A stretch of DNA of 37,142 bases from Prevotellaceae bacterium (GTDB lineage Bacteria > Bacteroidota > Bacteroidia > Bacteroidales > Bacteroidaceae), in NCBI GenBank assembly GCA_021204865.1, contig JAJPYQ010000031.1:1-37142 (forward strand), read 5' to 3'. The position numbers were made by a program, and so were the translations under genes. Within the stretch, counting starts at the first letter, position 1. Every line of letters starts with the position of its first letter. The notes under the pieces were generated by a model. That model was not told the DNA's origin. It did no database searches and saw only the letters and a list, made by a program, of their open reading frames with translations. This document shows positions 1 to 7,873 of this stretch, piece after piece.

Positions 1-157
1 TACCGTGGGTTTTCAACCCACGGCTACTCGTATTGAACCCCCTCTGGGGGTTCTCCTTAACCATACGAAAAGATGGCGAGGTTCTCACGATAACTTGGCA
101 AAGACATCACGAGAAAATGCAAAGATAACCGCAGACGATGTGCATTGTCTCGGGCAG
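1..157. repeat. Hairpin repeat plus two array units, first copy
   Basis: Begins with palindromic words (GTGGGTTTTCAACCCAC, then a CCCCC/GGGGG hairpin), followed by two 22-nt tandem units (84-127) and a CCGCAGAC block. The first 120 bases recur almost unchanged at 486-604, so this is a direct duplication. The short open frames across it are translations of repeat DNA; I see no gene here. Confidence 0.85.
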
Positions 158-236
158 GCGATTGATTTGTCGTGGATGGTCAATGGCAAAGATGCCGTGA
201 GACAATTACAAGCGACCACATAGTCTTTTCCTCATA

Positions 237-545
237 CCCGCACTATTTGCCATCAAAACCCCCAGCGGGGGTTTAAGAAGAGTAGCCGTGGGTTAAGCGA
301 AGCGATACCCTCGGATTCGGCGTTAGCCAAGTTGAGTGCCAGAGGTACTCAACGCTCGAGGAAGCGAGAGCAAACGAACTCTTTCGATTTACCGAGCGCA
401 GCCGAGCCTCGCCGAAGGCAACCCTTTTGCCAACGTTGGTGGAAGATGTTGAGTACCTCCGGCACTCAATAGGTGCGATGCACCTTACCGTGGGTTTTCA
501 ACCCACGGCTACTCGTATTGAACCCCCGTTGGGGGTTCTCCTTAA
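237..545. repeat. Compound hairpin repeat, left copy of ~310-bp inverted pair
   Basis: This block reads, in order: a CCCCCAGCGGGGG hairpin, a GTAGCCGTGGGTT segment, GAGTGCCAGAGGTACTC, a unique-looking middle with CCAACGTTGG, GAGTACCTCCGGCACTC, GTGGGTTTTCAACCCAC and a second C5/G5 hairpin. The same modules in the same order occur on the other strand at 23427-23735 with only scattered differences. GTAG beside an imperfect palindrome resembles REP elements, but no RAYT transposase gene is in the window. Confidence 0.85.
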
Positions 546-568
546 CCGTACGAAAAGATGGCGAGGTT

Positions 569-790
569 CTCACGATAACTTGGCAAAGACTTCACGAGAA
601 AATGGCAAAGACATCACGAGGAATTGCGTTAAACATCACGAGGCGTTGCCTAAGACATCACGAAGCGTTTGCAGGATGTCCGCAGACAATGTGCAACGTC
701 TCGGGCGGTCGACGAAAAAAGTCGGCGCGACTTTCGGGAAAAGAATGCGCGACTTTTAAGAAAAGAATGCGCGACTTTTAAGAAAAGAAT
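569..790 (+). repeat. 22-nt tandem array (array A)
   Basis: Five consecutive 22-nt units start at 569, 591, 613, 635 and 657, with core TCACGAG and a tail usually AAGAC or AAAC. After a degenerate stretch, three units start at 725, 747 and 769 with core GCGCGACTTT and an AAAAGAAT tail; the last two are identical. The array lies about 140 bp upstream of ychF. Unit length and lack of separate spacers exclude a CRISPR. Confidence 0.85.
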
Positions 791-932
791 GCGCGGTCGT
801 TTCCACCGCCTCGCACGGGTTAGTGAGATGGTTCACAGAACATCCACAAAAACCAGCCTCCCCTACCTCTTATTGCCCTAATTTATTTATCTTTGCACCC
901 ACGAAATCACAAAGGAGGAGACACATAACGAT

Positions 933-2036
933 ATGGCGTTAAAAGCAGGTATTGTGGGACTGCCAAACGTGGGGAAGTCCACTTTGTTCAACTGTTTGTC
1001 GAGCGCTAAGGCGCAAGCTGCCAATTTCCCTTTCTGCACCATCGACGCACAATTAGGGCAAGTGAGCGTGCCTGACGAGAGATTGACGCGGCTCGCCGAA
1101 TTGGTTCACCCGGGACGTATCGTGCCTGCCGTCTGCGACATAGTGGACATAGCCGGACTTGTTAAGGGCGCGAGCAAGGGAGAAGGCTTGGGAAACCAAT
1201 TCCTCGCTAACATTAGGGAGTGCGACGCTATAATCCACGTGCTTCGCTGCTTTGACAACGACAACATCGTGCATGTCGACGGCAGCGTTGACCCAGTGCG
1301 CGACAAAGAGATAATAGACATTGAGCTGCAGCTCAAGGACTTGGACTCCGTGGAGCAGCGAATCAAGCGGGTGGAGAAAGCGGCGAAAGTGGGCGGAAGC
1401 AAGCAGGCGAAGACGGAACTCGACGTGCTTGAGGCTTACCACAAGGCGCTCGCGGAGGGAAAGAGCGCAAGAACTGTGACATTCGATACGGAAGATGAGA
1501 TTGAAGCCGCCAAGGGCTTGTTCCTGCTCACCACGAAACCTGTCCTTTACGTGTGTAACGTTGACGACAAGAGTGCGGCTCACGGCAACCATTACACCGA
1601 GGCGGTGGCGAAAGCCATAGAGGGCGAGAACGCAGGCATGCTGATAATCAGCGCACAGACCGAAGCTGACATAGCAGAACTCGACAGCTATGAGGAGAAG
1701 CAGCTGTTTCTCGCTGACATAGGACTTGAGGAGAGCGGCTGCAATCGCTTGATAAAAGCCATCTACAGCCTGCTTAACCTTCAGACATTCCTTACGGCGG
1801 GCGAGATGGAAGTAAAGGCGTGGACGTTCCGCCGCGGCTGGAAAGCTCCGCAGTGCGCAGGGGTAATCCACACCGATTTCGAGAAGGGATTCATCCGCGC
1901 CGAGGTGATAAAATACGAAGACTATATTAAGTACGGCAGCGAAGCCGCAGTGCGCGAGGCCGGGAAAATGGGAGTTGAGGGGAAGGACTACGTGGTGCAG
2001 GACGGAGACATCATGCACTTCCGCTTCAACGTTTAG
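933..2036 (+). CDS. ychF: Redox-regulated ATPase YchF (Obg-family GTPase fold)
   Basis: Cytosolic P-loop NTPase of the YchF/OLA1 family, which binds ATP in preference to GTP and associates with ribosomes. Seen: the P-loop GLPNVGKST near residues 9-17, the switch II region DIAGLV, an NVDD element in place of the classical NKxD (consistent with altered base specificity), and a C-terminal TGS-like region. The 367 aa length is typical. The start is supported by an AAAGGAGG sequence upstream of the ATG and a TATCTTTG promoter element at 888-895. It begins a likely operon: lgt follows after 15 nt and metY after that. No defects seen. Confidence 0.97.
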   Translation: MALKAGIVGLPNVGKSTLFNCLSSAKAQAANFPFCTIDAQLGQVSVPDERLTRLAELVHPGRIVPAVCDIVDIAGLVKGASKGEGLGNQFLANIRECDAIIHVLRCFDNDNIVHVDGSVDPVRDKEIIDIELQLKDLDSVEQRIKRVEKAAKVGGSKQAKTELDVLEAYHKALAEGKSARTVTFDTEDEIEAAKGLFLLTTKPVLYVCNVDDKSAAHGNHYTEAVAKAIEGENAGMLIISAQTEADIAELDSYEEKQLFLADIGLEESGCNRLIKAIYSLLNLQTFLTAGEMEVKAWTFRRGWKAPQCAGVIHTDFEKGFIRAEVIKYEDYIKYGSEAAVREAGKMGVEGKDYVVQDGDIMHFRFNV

Positions 2037-2051
2037 CAGATATTTCGCCCG

Positions 2052-2897
2052 ATGTCCGCAGAGTTTCTCTTTATTTATTGGAATCCCGACGTGGTGGCCT
2101 TCCATCTCGGAACGTTTGCCGTGCGCTGGTACTCGATATGTTGGTGCGTGGGCTTGCTGGCTGTCTACCTGCTCGCGGGGCGGCTCTATAGGGAGCAGGG
2201 CATTGCGGAAGAGAAGTTCGAGCCGCTGTTCCTGTATTGTTTCGTCGGAATACTTGTGGGCGCGAGGCTCGGTCACTGCTTGTTCTACGAGCCTGGCTAC
2301 TATCTGACGCACCCCGTTGAAATGATACTTCCCGTCCGTCACGACGCGGGGGGCTGGCATTTCGTAGGCTACGAGGGACTGGCAAGCCACGGAGGCACGC
2401 TCGGAATGATGCTTGCCCTATGGATTTACGTGCGGAGAATGAAGCTCCGGCCGCTTACCGTTCTCGACAACATAGGCATTGTGACACCCGTTTGCGCCTG
2501 TGCCATCCGCCTCGGCAACCTTATGAACAGCGAGATAATAGGCAAGCCGACTGACGTGCCTTGGGCGTTCATCTTCGAGAGAGTGGACGAGATTCCGCGA
2601 CATCCGGGGCAACTTTACGAGGCGCTGTGCTACGCACTCTTCTTCGTCGTGGGGTGGATTCTCTACAGACTAATGCCAAAGAGGGTAGGGACGGGCTTCT
2701 TTTTCGGCTTGTGCCTGACGCTTATTTTCCTAAGCCGCATAGTCATCGAGTGGTTCAAAGAGAACCAGGAAGAGTTTGAAAGTGGGATGTGGCTGAACAT
2801 GGGGCAGCTCCTGAGCATCCCCTTCGTGGTGGTTGGCGTTTACTTCGTGGTGCGCGGGCTGAGAGCAAGTGTGAACAATCAGAAAACAAAGCGATAA
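2052..2897 (+). CDS. lgt: Prolipoprotein diacylglyceryl transferase
   Basis: Inner-membrane enzyme that transfers diacylglyceryl from phosphatidylglycerol to the lipobox cysteine of prolipoproteins, the first step of lipoprotein maturation. Seen: several hydrophobic membrane segments; an early RWYS motif; HGG at residues 113-115, matching the essential histidine region; the signature around RLGNLMNSEIIG (153-164); and HPGQLYEA (184-191). The 281 aa length is usual. It is the middle gene of ychF-lgt-metY, with 15 nt before and 3 nt after it, so it is probably co-transcribed. Confidence 0.97.
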   Translation: MSAEFLFIYWNPDVVAFHLGTFAVRWYSICWCVGLLAVYLLAGRLYREQGIAEEKFEPLFLYCFVGILVGARLGHCLFYEPGYYLTHPVEMILPVRHDAGGWHFVGYEGLASHGGTLGMMLALWIYVRRMKLRPLTVLDNIGIVTPVCACAIRLGNLMNSEIIGKPTDVPWAFIFERVDEIPRHPGQLYEALCYALFFVVGWILYRLMPKRVGTGFFFGLCLTLIFLSRIVIEWFKENQEEFESGMWLNMGQLLSIPFVVVGVYFVVRGLRASVNNQKTKR

Positions 2898-2900
2898 ATC

Positions 2901-4181
2901 ATGGCAAAGAAACCGAACCAAGGCACTATTTGTGTGCAGAGCGGCTGGCGGCCCAAGAACGGCGAGCCGAGAATGCTGCCTATCTTCCAGAGCACAACCT
3001 TCAAGTATGACGACAGCGACCAGATGGCTCGGCTGTTCGACCTTAAGGACACGGGATATTTCTATACTCGTCTTCAGAACCCGACCAACGACACGGTGGC
3101 TGACAAGATTAAGGAATTGGAGGGAGGCGTGGCGGCTATGCTCACATCTTCGGGGCAAGCCGCCAGTTTCTATTCTGTCTTCAACATTTGCGAAGCGGGA
3201 AGTCACTTCATTGCCAGCAATAACATCTACGGGGGTACGTATAATCTCTTCGGCGTCACAATGAAGAAATTGGGGATAGACTGCACGTTTTTCGACCCGG
3301 ACTGCACGGATGAGGAGATAGAACGCCTGATAAAACCCAACACCAAGTGTATTTTCGGCGAAACTATATCGAACCCAGGCTGCCACGTCTTCGACATTGA
3401 GCGTTTTGCCCGCATGGCGCACCGCCACGGCCTGCCGCTAATCATCGACAACACGTTTGCGACTCCCATAAACTGCCGACCGATAGAGTGGGGGGCTGAC
3501 ATAGTTATTCACTCAACCACTAAGTATCTTGACGGGCACGCCACGAGCGTTGGCGGTTGCATAGTGGACAGCGGCAACTTCGACTGGCTTGCCCACGCAG
3601 AAAAGTTCCCTGGTCTATGCCAACCGGACGAGTCGTATCACGGCTTGACATACGCAAAAGCTTTCGGAAAGAATGCATTCATCACCAAGGCAACCGCTCA
3701 GATAATGCGCGACCTCGGCTCTATCCAAAGCCCGTTCAACGCTTTCCTTCTGAACTTGGGCATAGAGACTTTGCACCTTCGTATGCAGAGACATTGCGAG
3801 AATGCAAAGCGTGTGGCGGAATTTCTCTCTAAGAACGAGAAGGTGGCGTGGATAAGCTATCCGGGATTACCTACAGACAAATACTACAGTCTCGGGCAGA
3901 AATACCTGCCCGAAGGCTCTTGCGGAGTGATTGCCTTCGGCTTGAAGGGAGACCGCGAGACGGCTATCAAATTCATGGACTCGCTCAGGATGATAAGCAT
4001 AGTAACGCACGTGGCGGACGCTCGCACCTGCGTCTTGCATCCCGCCAGCCATACTCATCGCCAATTGTCTGAGGATCAATTGCGCGCGGCTGGCATAGCG
4101 CCCGACCTCATCCGCCTTTCTGTTGGCATAGAAGACGTGGAGGACATCATTGCGGACATAAAGCAAGCTCTCGGAGAATAG
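2901..4181 (+). CDS. metY: O-acetylhomoserine sulfhydrylase (PLP-dependent)
   Basis: Cys/Met-metabolism PLP enzyme, most likely O-acetylhomoserine aminocarboxypropyltransferase, which makes homocysteine from O-acetylhomoserine and sulfide. Seen: the fold-type I pattern with TSSGQAA in the cofactor region, the ETISNPG and DNTFATP motifs, and the PLP lysine K208 in STTKYLDGH. The length of 426 aa matches the sulfhydrylase branch rather than shorter cystathionine gamma-synthases. The ATG lies 3 nt after lgt, implying co-transcription. No riboswitch is visible because it is internal to the operon. A gamma-lyase activity cannot be excluded from sequence. Confidence 0.9.
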   Translation: MAKKPNQGTICVQSGWRPKNGEPRMLPIFQSTTFKYDDSDQMARLFDLKDTGYFYTRLQNPTNDTVADKIKELEGGVAAMLTSSGQAASFYSVFNICEAGSHFIASNNIYGGTYNLFGVTMKKLGIDCTFFDPDCTDEEIERLIKPNTKCIFGETISNPGCHVFDIERFARMAHRHGLPLIIDNTFATPINCRPIEWGADIVIHSTTKYLDGHATSVGGCIVDSGNFDWLAHAEKFPGLCQPDESYHGLTYAKAFGKNAFITKATAQIMRDLGSIQSPFNAFLLNLGIETLHLRMQRHCENAKRVAEFLSKNEKVAWISYPGLPTDKYYSLGQKYLPEGSCGVIAFGLKGDRETAIKFMDSLRMISIVTHVADARTCVLHPASHTHRQLSEDQLRAAGIAPDLIRLSVGIEDVEDIIADIKQALGE

Positions 4182-4189
4182 CGAGTACC

Positions 4190-4430
4190 TTTGGCACTCA
4201 TTTGGTCGTGCCGAACAACCGTGGGCTACAGCCCACAATGCGCCCCAAAGGGATAGCATTTATCATAGTATAGCCCCGTCGGGGTTCGCTCCTGACAATC
4301 GGCCGTAGCTCGTTGCGAATATGGGTCGTACCTTCGGCACAAATCGGACTAACGTCCCATACCGGGGGTTCCGCTTCGCTTAACCCCCGGCTACGCATAT
4401 GCAGCCCCTTCGGGGCTTCTCCCAAACGCA
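4190..4430. repeat. Hairpin-word repeat block downstream of metY
   Basis: A string of short palindromes follows the metY stop: GAGTACCTTTGGCACTC, GTGGGCTACAGCCCAC, CCCCGTCGGGG, a CCGGGGGTT/AACCCCCGG pair and GCCCCTTCGGGGC. The same vocabulary appears at 23890-24045. This may include the operon terminator, but as a whole it is a repeat rather than a single terminator. No coding signal. Confidence 0.75.
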
Positions 4431-4443
4431 TTCGCCAATGTCT

Positions 4444-4531
4444 CGCTATGTTTTCGCCATCGTCCCGCAATGTTTTCGCCATCGTCCCGCAATGTTTTCA
4501 CCATCGTCCCGCAATGTTTTCGCCATCGTCT
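4444..4531 (+). repeat. 22-nt tandem array (array B)
   Basis: Four exact 22-nt periods start at 4444, 4466, 4488 and 4510, with core CGCAATGTTTTCGCCATCG; the first unit has CGCTATG and the third has one base change. A partial unit precedes it. The core resembles the units at 23244-23375 (CGTGATGTTTTTGGCAA) and at 24146-24211 (GCAAGCCTTTCGCCC). Confidence 0.9.
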
Positions 4532-4561
4532 CGGGTGGATGATTGATTCGTCACGTTAGTC

Positions 4562-4680
4562 ACGAATAAACCCCGAAGGGGTTCTACTATGATAGCCGCT
4601 TGCCTTTAGGCTGGCGGTAAACGCGGATAGCGTTTGAAGAGTGCCGACGGTACTCTCTATTCTCCGCAGAGATAGGGTAA
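4562..4680. repeat. Dispersed repeat, copy 1 (second copy at 23785-23885)
   Basis: Contains CCCCGAAGGGG, TTCTACTATGA and a hairpin AGCCGCTTGCCTTTAGGCTGGCGG-type stem, then GAGTGCCGACGGTACTC and TCTATTCTCCGCA. The same order is found in direct orientation at 23785-23885. Both copies sit within larger repeat fields. Confidence 0.8.
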
Positions 4681-4726
4681 GGCAGATAGCGAGCCCCACC
4701 TAAGGGCACACTTAGTTCTGCGAGTT

Positions 4727-4780
4727 ACAAGCAGAGACGCACGTGGAAGAATGCCGAATCCACGTGCGTCTGCCGCTTGT
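4727..4780. repeat. Long imperfect palindrome upstream of mutS
   Basis: Arms GACGCACGTGGA (4736-4747) and TCCACGTGCGTC (4759-4770) are perfectly complementary. The stem continues outside a small internal loop with ACAAGC (4727-4732) and GCTTGT (4775-4780). It ends 25 nt before the mutS -33 element and could be a terminator for upstream reading or a regulatory site. Confidence 0.7.
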
Positions 4781-4804
4781 CGGAGGGTAAATTTCGCCTT
4801 GTAA

Positions 4805-4836
4805 CTTGCTAATTTAATGGGAAAAATCTAATTTTG
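4805..4836 (+). promoter_or_regulatory. mutS promoter
   Basis: CTTG (TTG at 4806-4808), 20 nt, then TAATTTTG (4829-4836): a full match to the Bacteroidetes -33/-7 pattern. Predicted transcription start is near 4842, so translation cannot sensibly start at the in-frame TTG at 4841. Confidence 0.75.
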
Positions 4837-4873
4837 CCCGTTGCGGTTTTCCCAAAAAGACGCTACAGAAGAG

Positions 4874-7477
4874 ATGGCAAACGAGGCGCAAACTCCCATG
4901 ATGAAACAGTTCTTCGAACTGAAGAGCAAGCATCCTGATGCCATACTTCTGTTTCGCTGCGGGGATTTCTATGAGACTTACGGCGAGGATGCCGCCACAG
5001 CCGCGAAAATTCTCGGCATAACCCTTACAAAAAGAAACAATAAAGGGGAGGCGGAGACCGCTATGGCCGGCTTCCCTCACCATGCGCTCGACACCTATTT
5101 GCCTAAACTCATAAGGGCCGGTCGACGTGTGGCCATCTGCGACCAACTGGAAGACCCTAAGAAAACGAAAAGCTTGGTGAAGCGCGGCATCACGGAGCTT
5201 GTGACCCCGGGCATAGCTATGAGCGACAACGTTCTTAACCACAAGGAGAACAATTTCCTCGCGGCAGTTCACTTTGGCAAAGCGGTCTGCGGCATAGCTT
5301 TCCTCGACATAAGCACGGGGGAGTTCCTTACCGCTGAAGGAACTGCCGAATACATTGACAAACTCATAGCTAACTTCGCACCGAAAGAGATACTGTACGA
5401 GCGGGGGAAAAAGGCGCTTTTCGAGAATCTCTTCGGCACGAAACACTGCACGTTCGAGCTGGAGGACTGGATTTTCACCGAGCAAACGGCAATGAAGAAG
5501 CTGCTCCGGCACTTCGAGGTGAAGAACCTTAAGGGATTCGGTGTGGACCATCTGCATAATGGCATCGTGGCTTCGGGCGCGATATTGCAGTACCTCGAGA
5601 TAACCCAGCATCTTCAGACACGACACATCAGCAGTCTGGCGCGAATAGAAGAAGAGAAATTCCTCCGGCTCGACAAGTTCACGATAAGAAGCCTGGAGCT
5701 TATCAGTCCGATGAATGAGGACGGGAAATCGCTGACCGACGTGATTGACCGCACCATCACGGCTATGGGCGCAAGAATGCTCAGGCGGTGGATCGTGTTC
5801 CCTCAGAAGGACGTGCGGGTGATTAACCAAAGGCTTGACGTGGTGGACTGCATGTTCAAAAGCCCCTCGCTGCGGGTTTTGCTCGACGAGCAGCTGCACC
5901 GCATAGGAGACCTCGAGAGGATTATCTCAAAAGTGGCGGTGGGCAGGGTGAGTCCTCGTGACATTGTGCAGCTGAGGATTGCGCTCGACGCGATAGAGCC
6001 TATTAAGAATGCGTGCCAGCAAGCGGAGAACGAGACGCTGAAGCTAATAGGTGAACAGTTGAACACGTGCGCCTCCATCCGAGAACGCATTAAACGGGAG
6101 ATTCAGCCCGACCCGCCTCTCAGCGTGAACAAGGGGAACGTGATTAACAACGGTGTAAGCACTGAGCTGGACGAACTGCGGGACATCTCTTACCACAGCA
6201 AGGAACATCTCCTGAAGATACAGCAGAGGGAGAGCGAGAAGACGGGTATCGTAAGCCTGAAGATAGGCTATAACAACGTCTTTGGCTACTATCTGGAGGT
6301 GCGCAACACGTTTAAGGACCAGGTGCCGCCCGAATGGATTCGCAAACAGACACTGGCGCAGGCGGAGCGCTACATAACGGAAGAGCTGAAGGAATATGAA
6401 GAGAAAATCCTGGGGGCCGCAGACCAAATCCTTTCACTCGAGACAAAGATCTTCAACGACTTGGTGCTTGCGCTCGCCGACTTCACCGAACAAATCCAAA
6501 TTGACGCTAATCTTATAGCAAGGCTCGACTGCTTGCTCTCTTTCTCCACGGCTGCCAAGGAGAATTCTTACATACGTCCCGTCGTGGATGACACTGACAT
6601 TATAGATATACGTGCGGGCCGTCACCCTGTGATAGAGAAACAATTGCCAACGGGCGAGCGGTACGTGCCAAACGACGTGTATCTCGACACGCAAAAGCAG
6701 CAGATAATTATCATCACAGGTCCGAACATGGCGGGAAAGAGTGCCTTGCTTCGTCAAACTGCCTTAATAACTTTGATGGCGCACATAGGGAGTTTCGTGC
6801 CAGCCGAGCGGGCTCACATCGGAATTGTGGACAAGATATTCACCCGCGTCGGGGCGAGCGATAACATTTCTATGGGGGAAAGCACCTTCATGGTAGAGAT
6901 GAGCGAGGCGGCAAGCATACTGAACAATCTCTCGCAGCGGTCGCTCGTACTGTTCGACGAGCTTGGCCGTGGCACCAGCACATACGACGGAATCTCAATT
7001 GCCTGGGCTATCGTGGAATATATTCACGAGAACAGTCATTGCCATCCACGCACGCTTTTCGCCACTCACTACCACGAGCTGAACGAGATGGCTGCCAGCT
7101 ATCCACGCATAAAGAACTATAACGTGAGCGTGAAGGAGGCGGACGGCAAGGTGGTTTTCCTGAGAAAACTGGAGCCGGGCGGCAGCGAACACTCCTTCGG
7201 CATACACGTGGCGAGGCTCGCAGGCATGCCGAGCTCCATCACCCATCGGGCGGACGAGGTGCTCAAACAGCTGGAACAGACGAAAAACTCTGAGGTGAAT
7301 GGCAAGATAGCTATAACGACGAGGCAGGACGGAATGCAGCTCAACCTCTTCCAACTGGACGACCCTGTGCTCAGGCAAGTGCGGGACGAGATACTCGACA
7401 TTGACATCAATAACCTGACACCGCTGGAAGCCCTCAACAAACTCAGCGAGATAAAGCGGATTGTCACGGATAAATAA
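4874..7477 (+). CDS. mutS: DNA mismatch repair protein MutS
   Basis: Mismatch-recognition ATPase that binds mispaired or looped bases and recruits MutL. Seen: the mismatch-wedge FYE motif at residues 32-34, the Walker A GPNMAGKS at about 616-623, STFMVEM, the Walker B segment [16 protein letters not shown] and THYHEL; a short helical C-terminal extension follows. Length is 867 aa from ATG 4874, normal for MutS1. The frame is open upstream to TTG 4841, but the promoter's predicted start point at about 4842 makes the ATG the credible start. It stands alone, with repeats before it and a candidate antisense small RNA after it. Confidence 0.97.
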   Translation: MANEAQTPMMKQFFELKSKHPDAILLFRCGDFYETYGEDAATAAKILGITLTKRNNKGEAETAMAGFPHHALDTYLPKLIRAGRRVAICDQLEDPKKTKSLVKRGITELVTPGIAMSDNVLNHKENNFLAAVHFGKAVCGIAFLDISTGEFLTAEGTAEYIDKLIANFAPKEILYERGKKALFENLFGTKHCTFELEDWIFTEQTAMKKLLRHFEVKNLKGFGVDHLHNGIVASGAILQYLEITQHLQTRHISSLARIEEEKFLRLDKFTIRSLELISPMNEDGKSLTDVIDRTITAMGARMLRRWIVFPQKDVRVINQRLDVVDCMFKSPSLRVLLDEQLHRIGDLERIISKVAVGRVSPRDIVQLRIALDAIEPIKNACQQAENETLKLIGEQLNTCASIRERIKREIQPDPPLSVNKGNVINNGVSTELDELRDISYHSKEHLLKIQQRESEKTGIVSLKIGYNNVFGYYLEVRNTFKDQVPPEWIRKQTLAQAERYITEELKEYEEKILGAADQILSLETKIFNDLVLALADFTEQIQIDANLIARLDCLLSFSTAAKENSYIRPVVDDTDIIDIRAGRHPVIEKQLPTGERYVPNDVYLDTQKQQIIIITGPNMAGKSALLRQTALITLMAHIGSFVPAERAHIGIVDKIFTRVGASDNISMGESTFMVEMSEAASILNNLSQRSLVLFDELGRGTSTYDGISIAWAIVEYIHENSHCHPRTLFATHYHELNEMAASYPRIKNYNVSVKEADGKVVFLRKLEPGGSEHSFGIHVARLAGMPSSITHRADEVLKQLEQTKNSEVNGKIAITTRQDGMQLNLFQLDDPVLRQVRDEILDIDINNLTPLEALNKLSEIKRIVTDK

Positions 7478-7485
7478 ACAGAAAA

Positions 7486-7658
7486 CCAAGGGGCTCTTTT
7501 CTCAAAGAACCCCTCGTTCAGCTTAATGAAAAGCTTGGTTTTTACCCAATAACTAATACTTAACTAAAATAACTTACCTTATCAAAAACTAAAACCAATA
7601 TTCTTTTTCCAAAAATTCTTTTTACCTTGTCAAAACTAACTGCCTATTCGTCCGTCTC
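7486..7658 (-). ncRNA. Candidate small RNA antisense-oriented downstream of mutS
   Basis: A full minus-strand promoter (7665-7694) faces an interval with no minus-strand gene and ends at a hairpin (about 7489-7513) whose arms pair better as minus-strand RNA: GGGGTTCTTT with AAAGAGCCCC uses a G-U pair there but a C-A mismatch on the plus strand. A short T-rich tail follows. The predicted RNA of about 170 nt is A/U-rich and holds two near-identical segments, TAGTTTTGACAAGGTAA and TAGTTTTTGATAAGGTAA. The hairpin may also serve as the mutS terminator. I did not recognise an Rfam family. Confidence 0.5.
7489..7513. terminator. Bidirectional terminator between mutS and the candidate sRNA
   Basis: Inverted repeat AGGGGCTCTT / AAGAACCCCT, starting 11 nt after the mutS stop, with a six-base loop. 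It can end mutS transcripts and, with better pairing, the minus-strand RNA. Confidence 0.55.
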
Positions 7659-7664
7659 ACGGTG

Positions 7665-7694
7665 CAAAGGTAGAGAGATTTCTCTCTGGCGCAA
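7665..7694 (-). promoter_or_regulatory. Minus-strand promoter for the candidate sRNA
   Basis: Read on the minus strand: TTG (7694-7692), 19 nt, TACCTTTG (7672-7665). No minus-strand reading frame of note lies downstream before the end of mutS. Confidence 0.65.
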
Positions 7695-7809
7695 CGGCAA
7701 AGAACTGGAATTGCAGAAAATCGCACACTTTATTGACTTATGTCAAAACCTGCGGCCTGAGGGGCGGGAGTAGGGGAGGGTGGGGGAGCGATATATGCAG
7801 TTGGAGTTG

Positions 7810-7839
7810 TTGGGCTTACTGCCTTTTTGCTTAACTTTG
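7810..7839 (+). promoter_or_regulatory. leuS operon promoter
   Basis: TTG (7810-7812), 19 nt, TAACTTTG (7832-7839); the leuS ATG follows 34 nt later. Confidence 0.75.
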
Positions 7840-7873
7840 CAGGCGCTAAACAAGGCTTAAACAAGGTAGCGCA

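Noticed and set aside
569-790. CRISPR array
   Set aside because: Units abut at 22 nt with no constant-repeat/variable-spacer division of useful length, and no cas genes are present. The same applies to the other arrays.
5-881. Small open frames in the first 900 bases
   Set aside because: They translate hairpin and tandem repeat DNA; nearly the same peptide appears at 23318-23614 in reverse orientation because the DNA repeat is copied there.
1053-2390. 445-codon minus-strand frame
   Set aside because: It lies antisense to ychF and lgt, shows no family motifs, and arises from codon bias on the real strand.
4841-4873. TTG start for mutS
   Set aside because: The promoter predicts a transcript starting at about the TTG itself; ATG 4874 gives the normal MutS N terminus.
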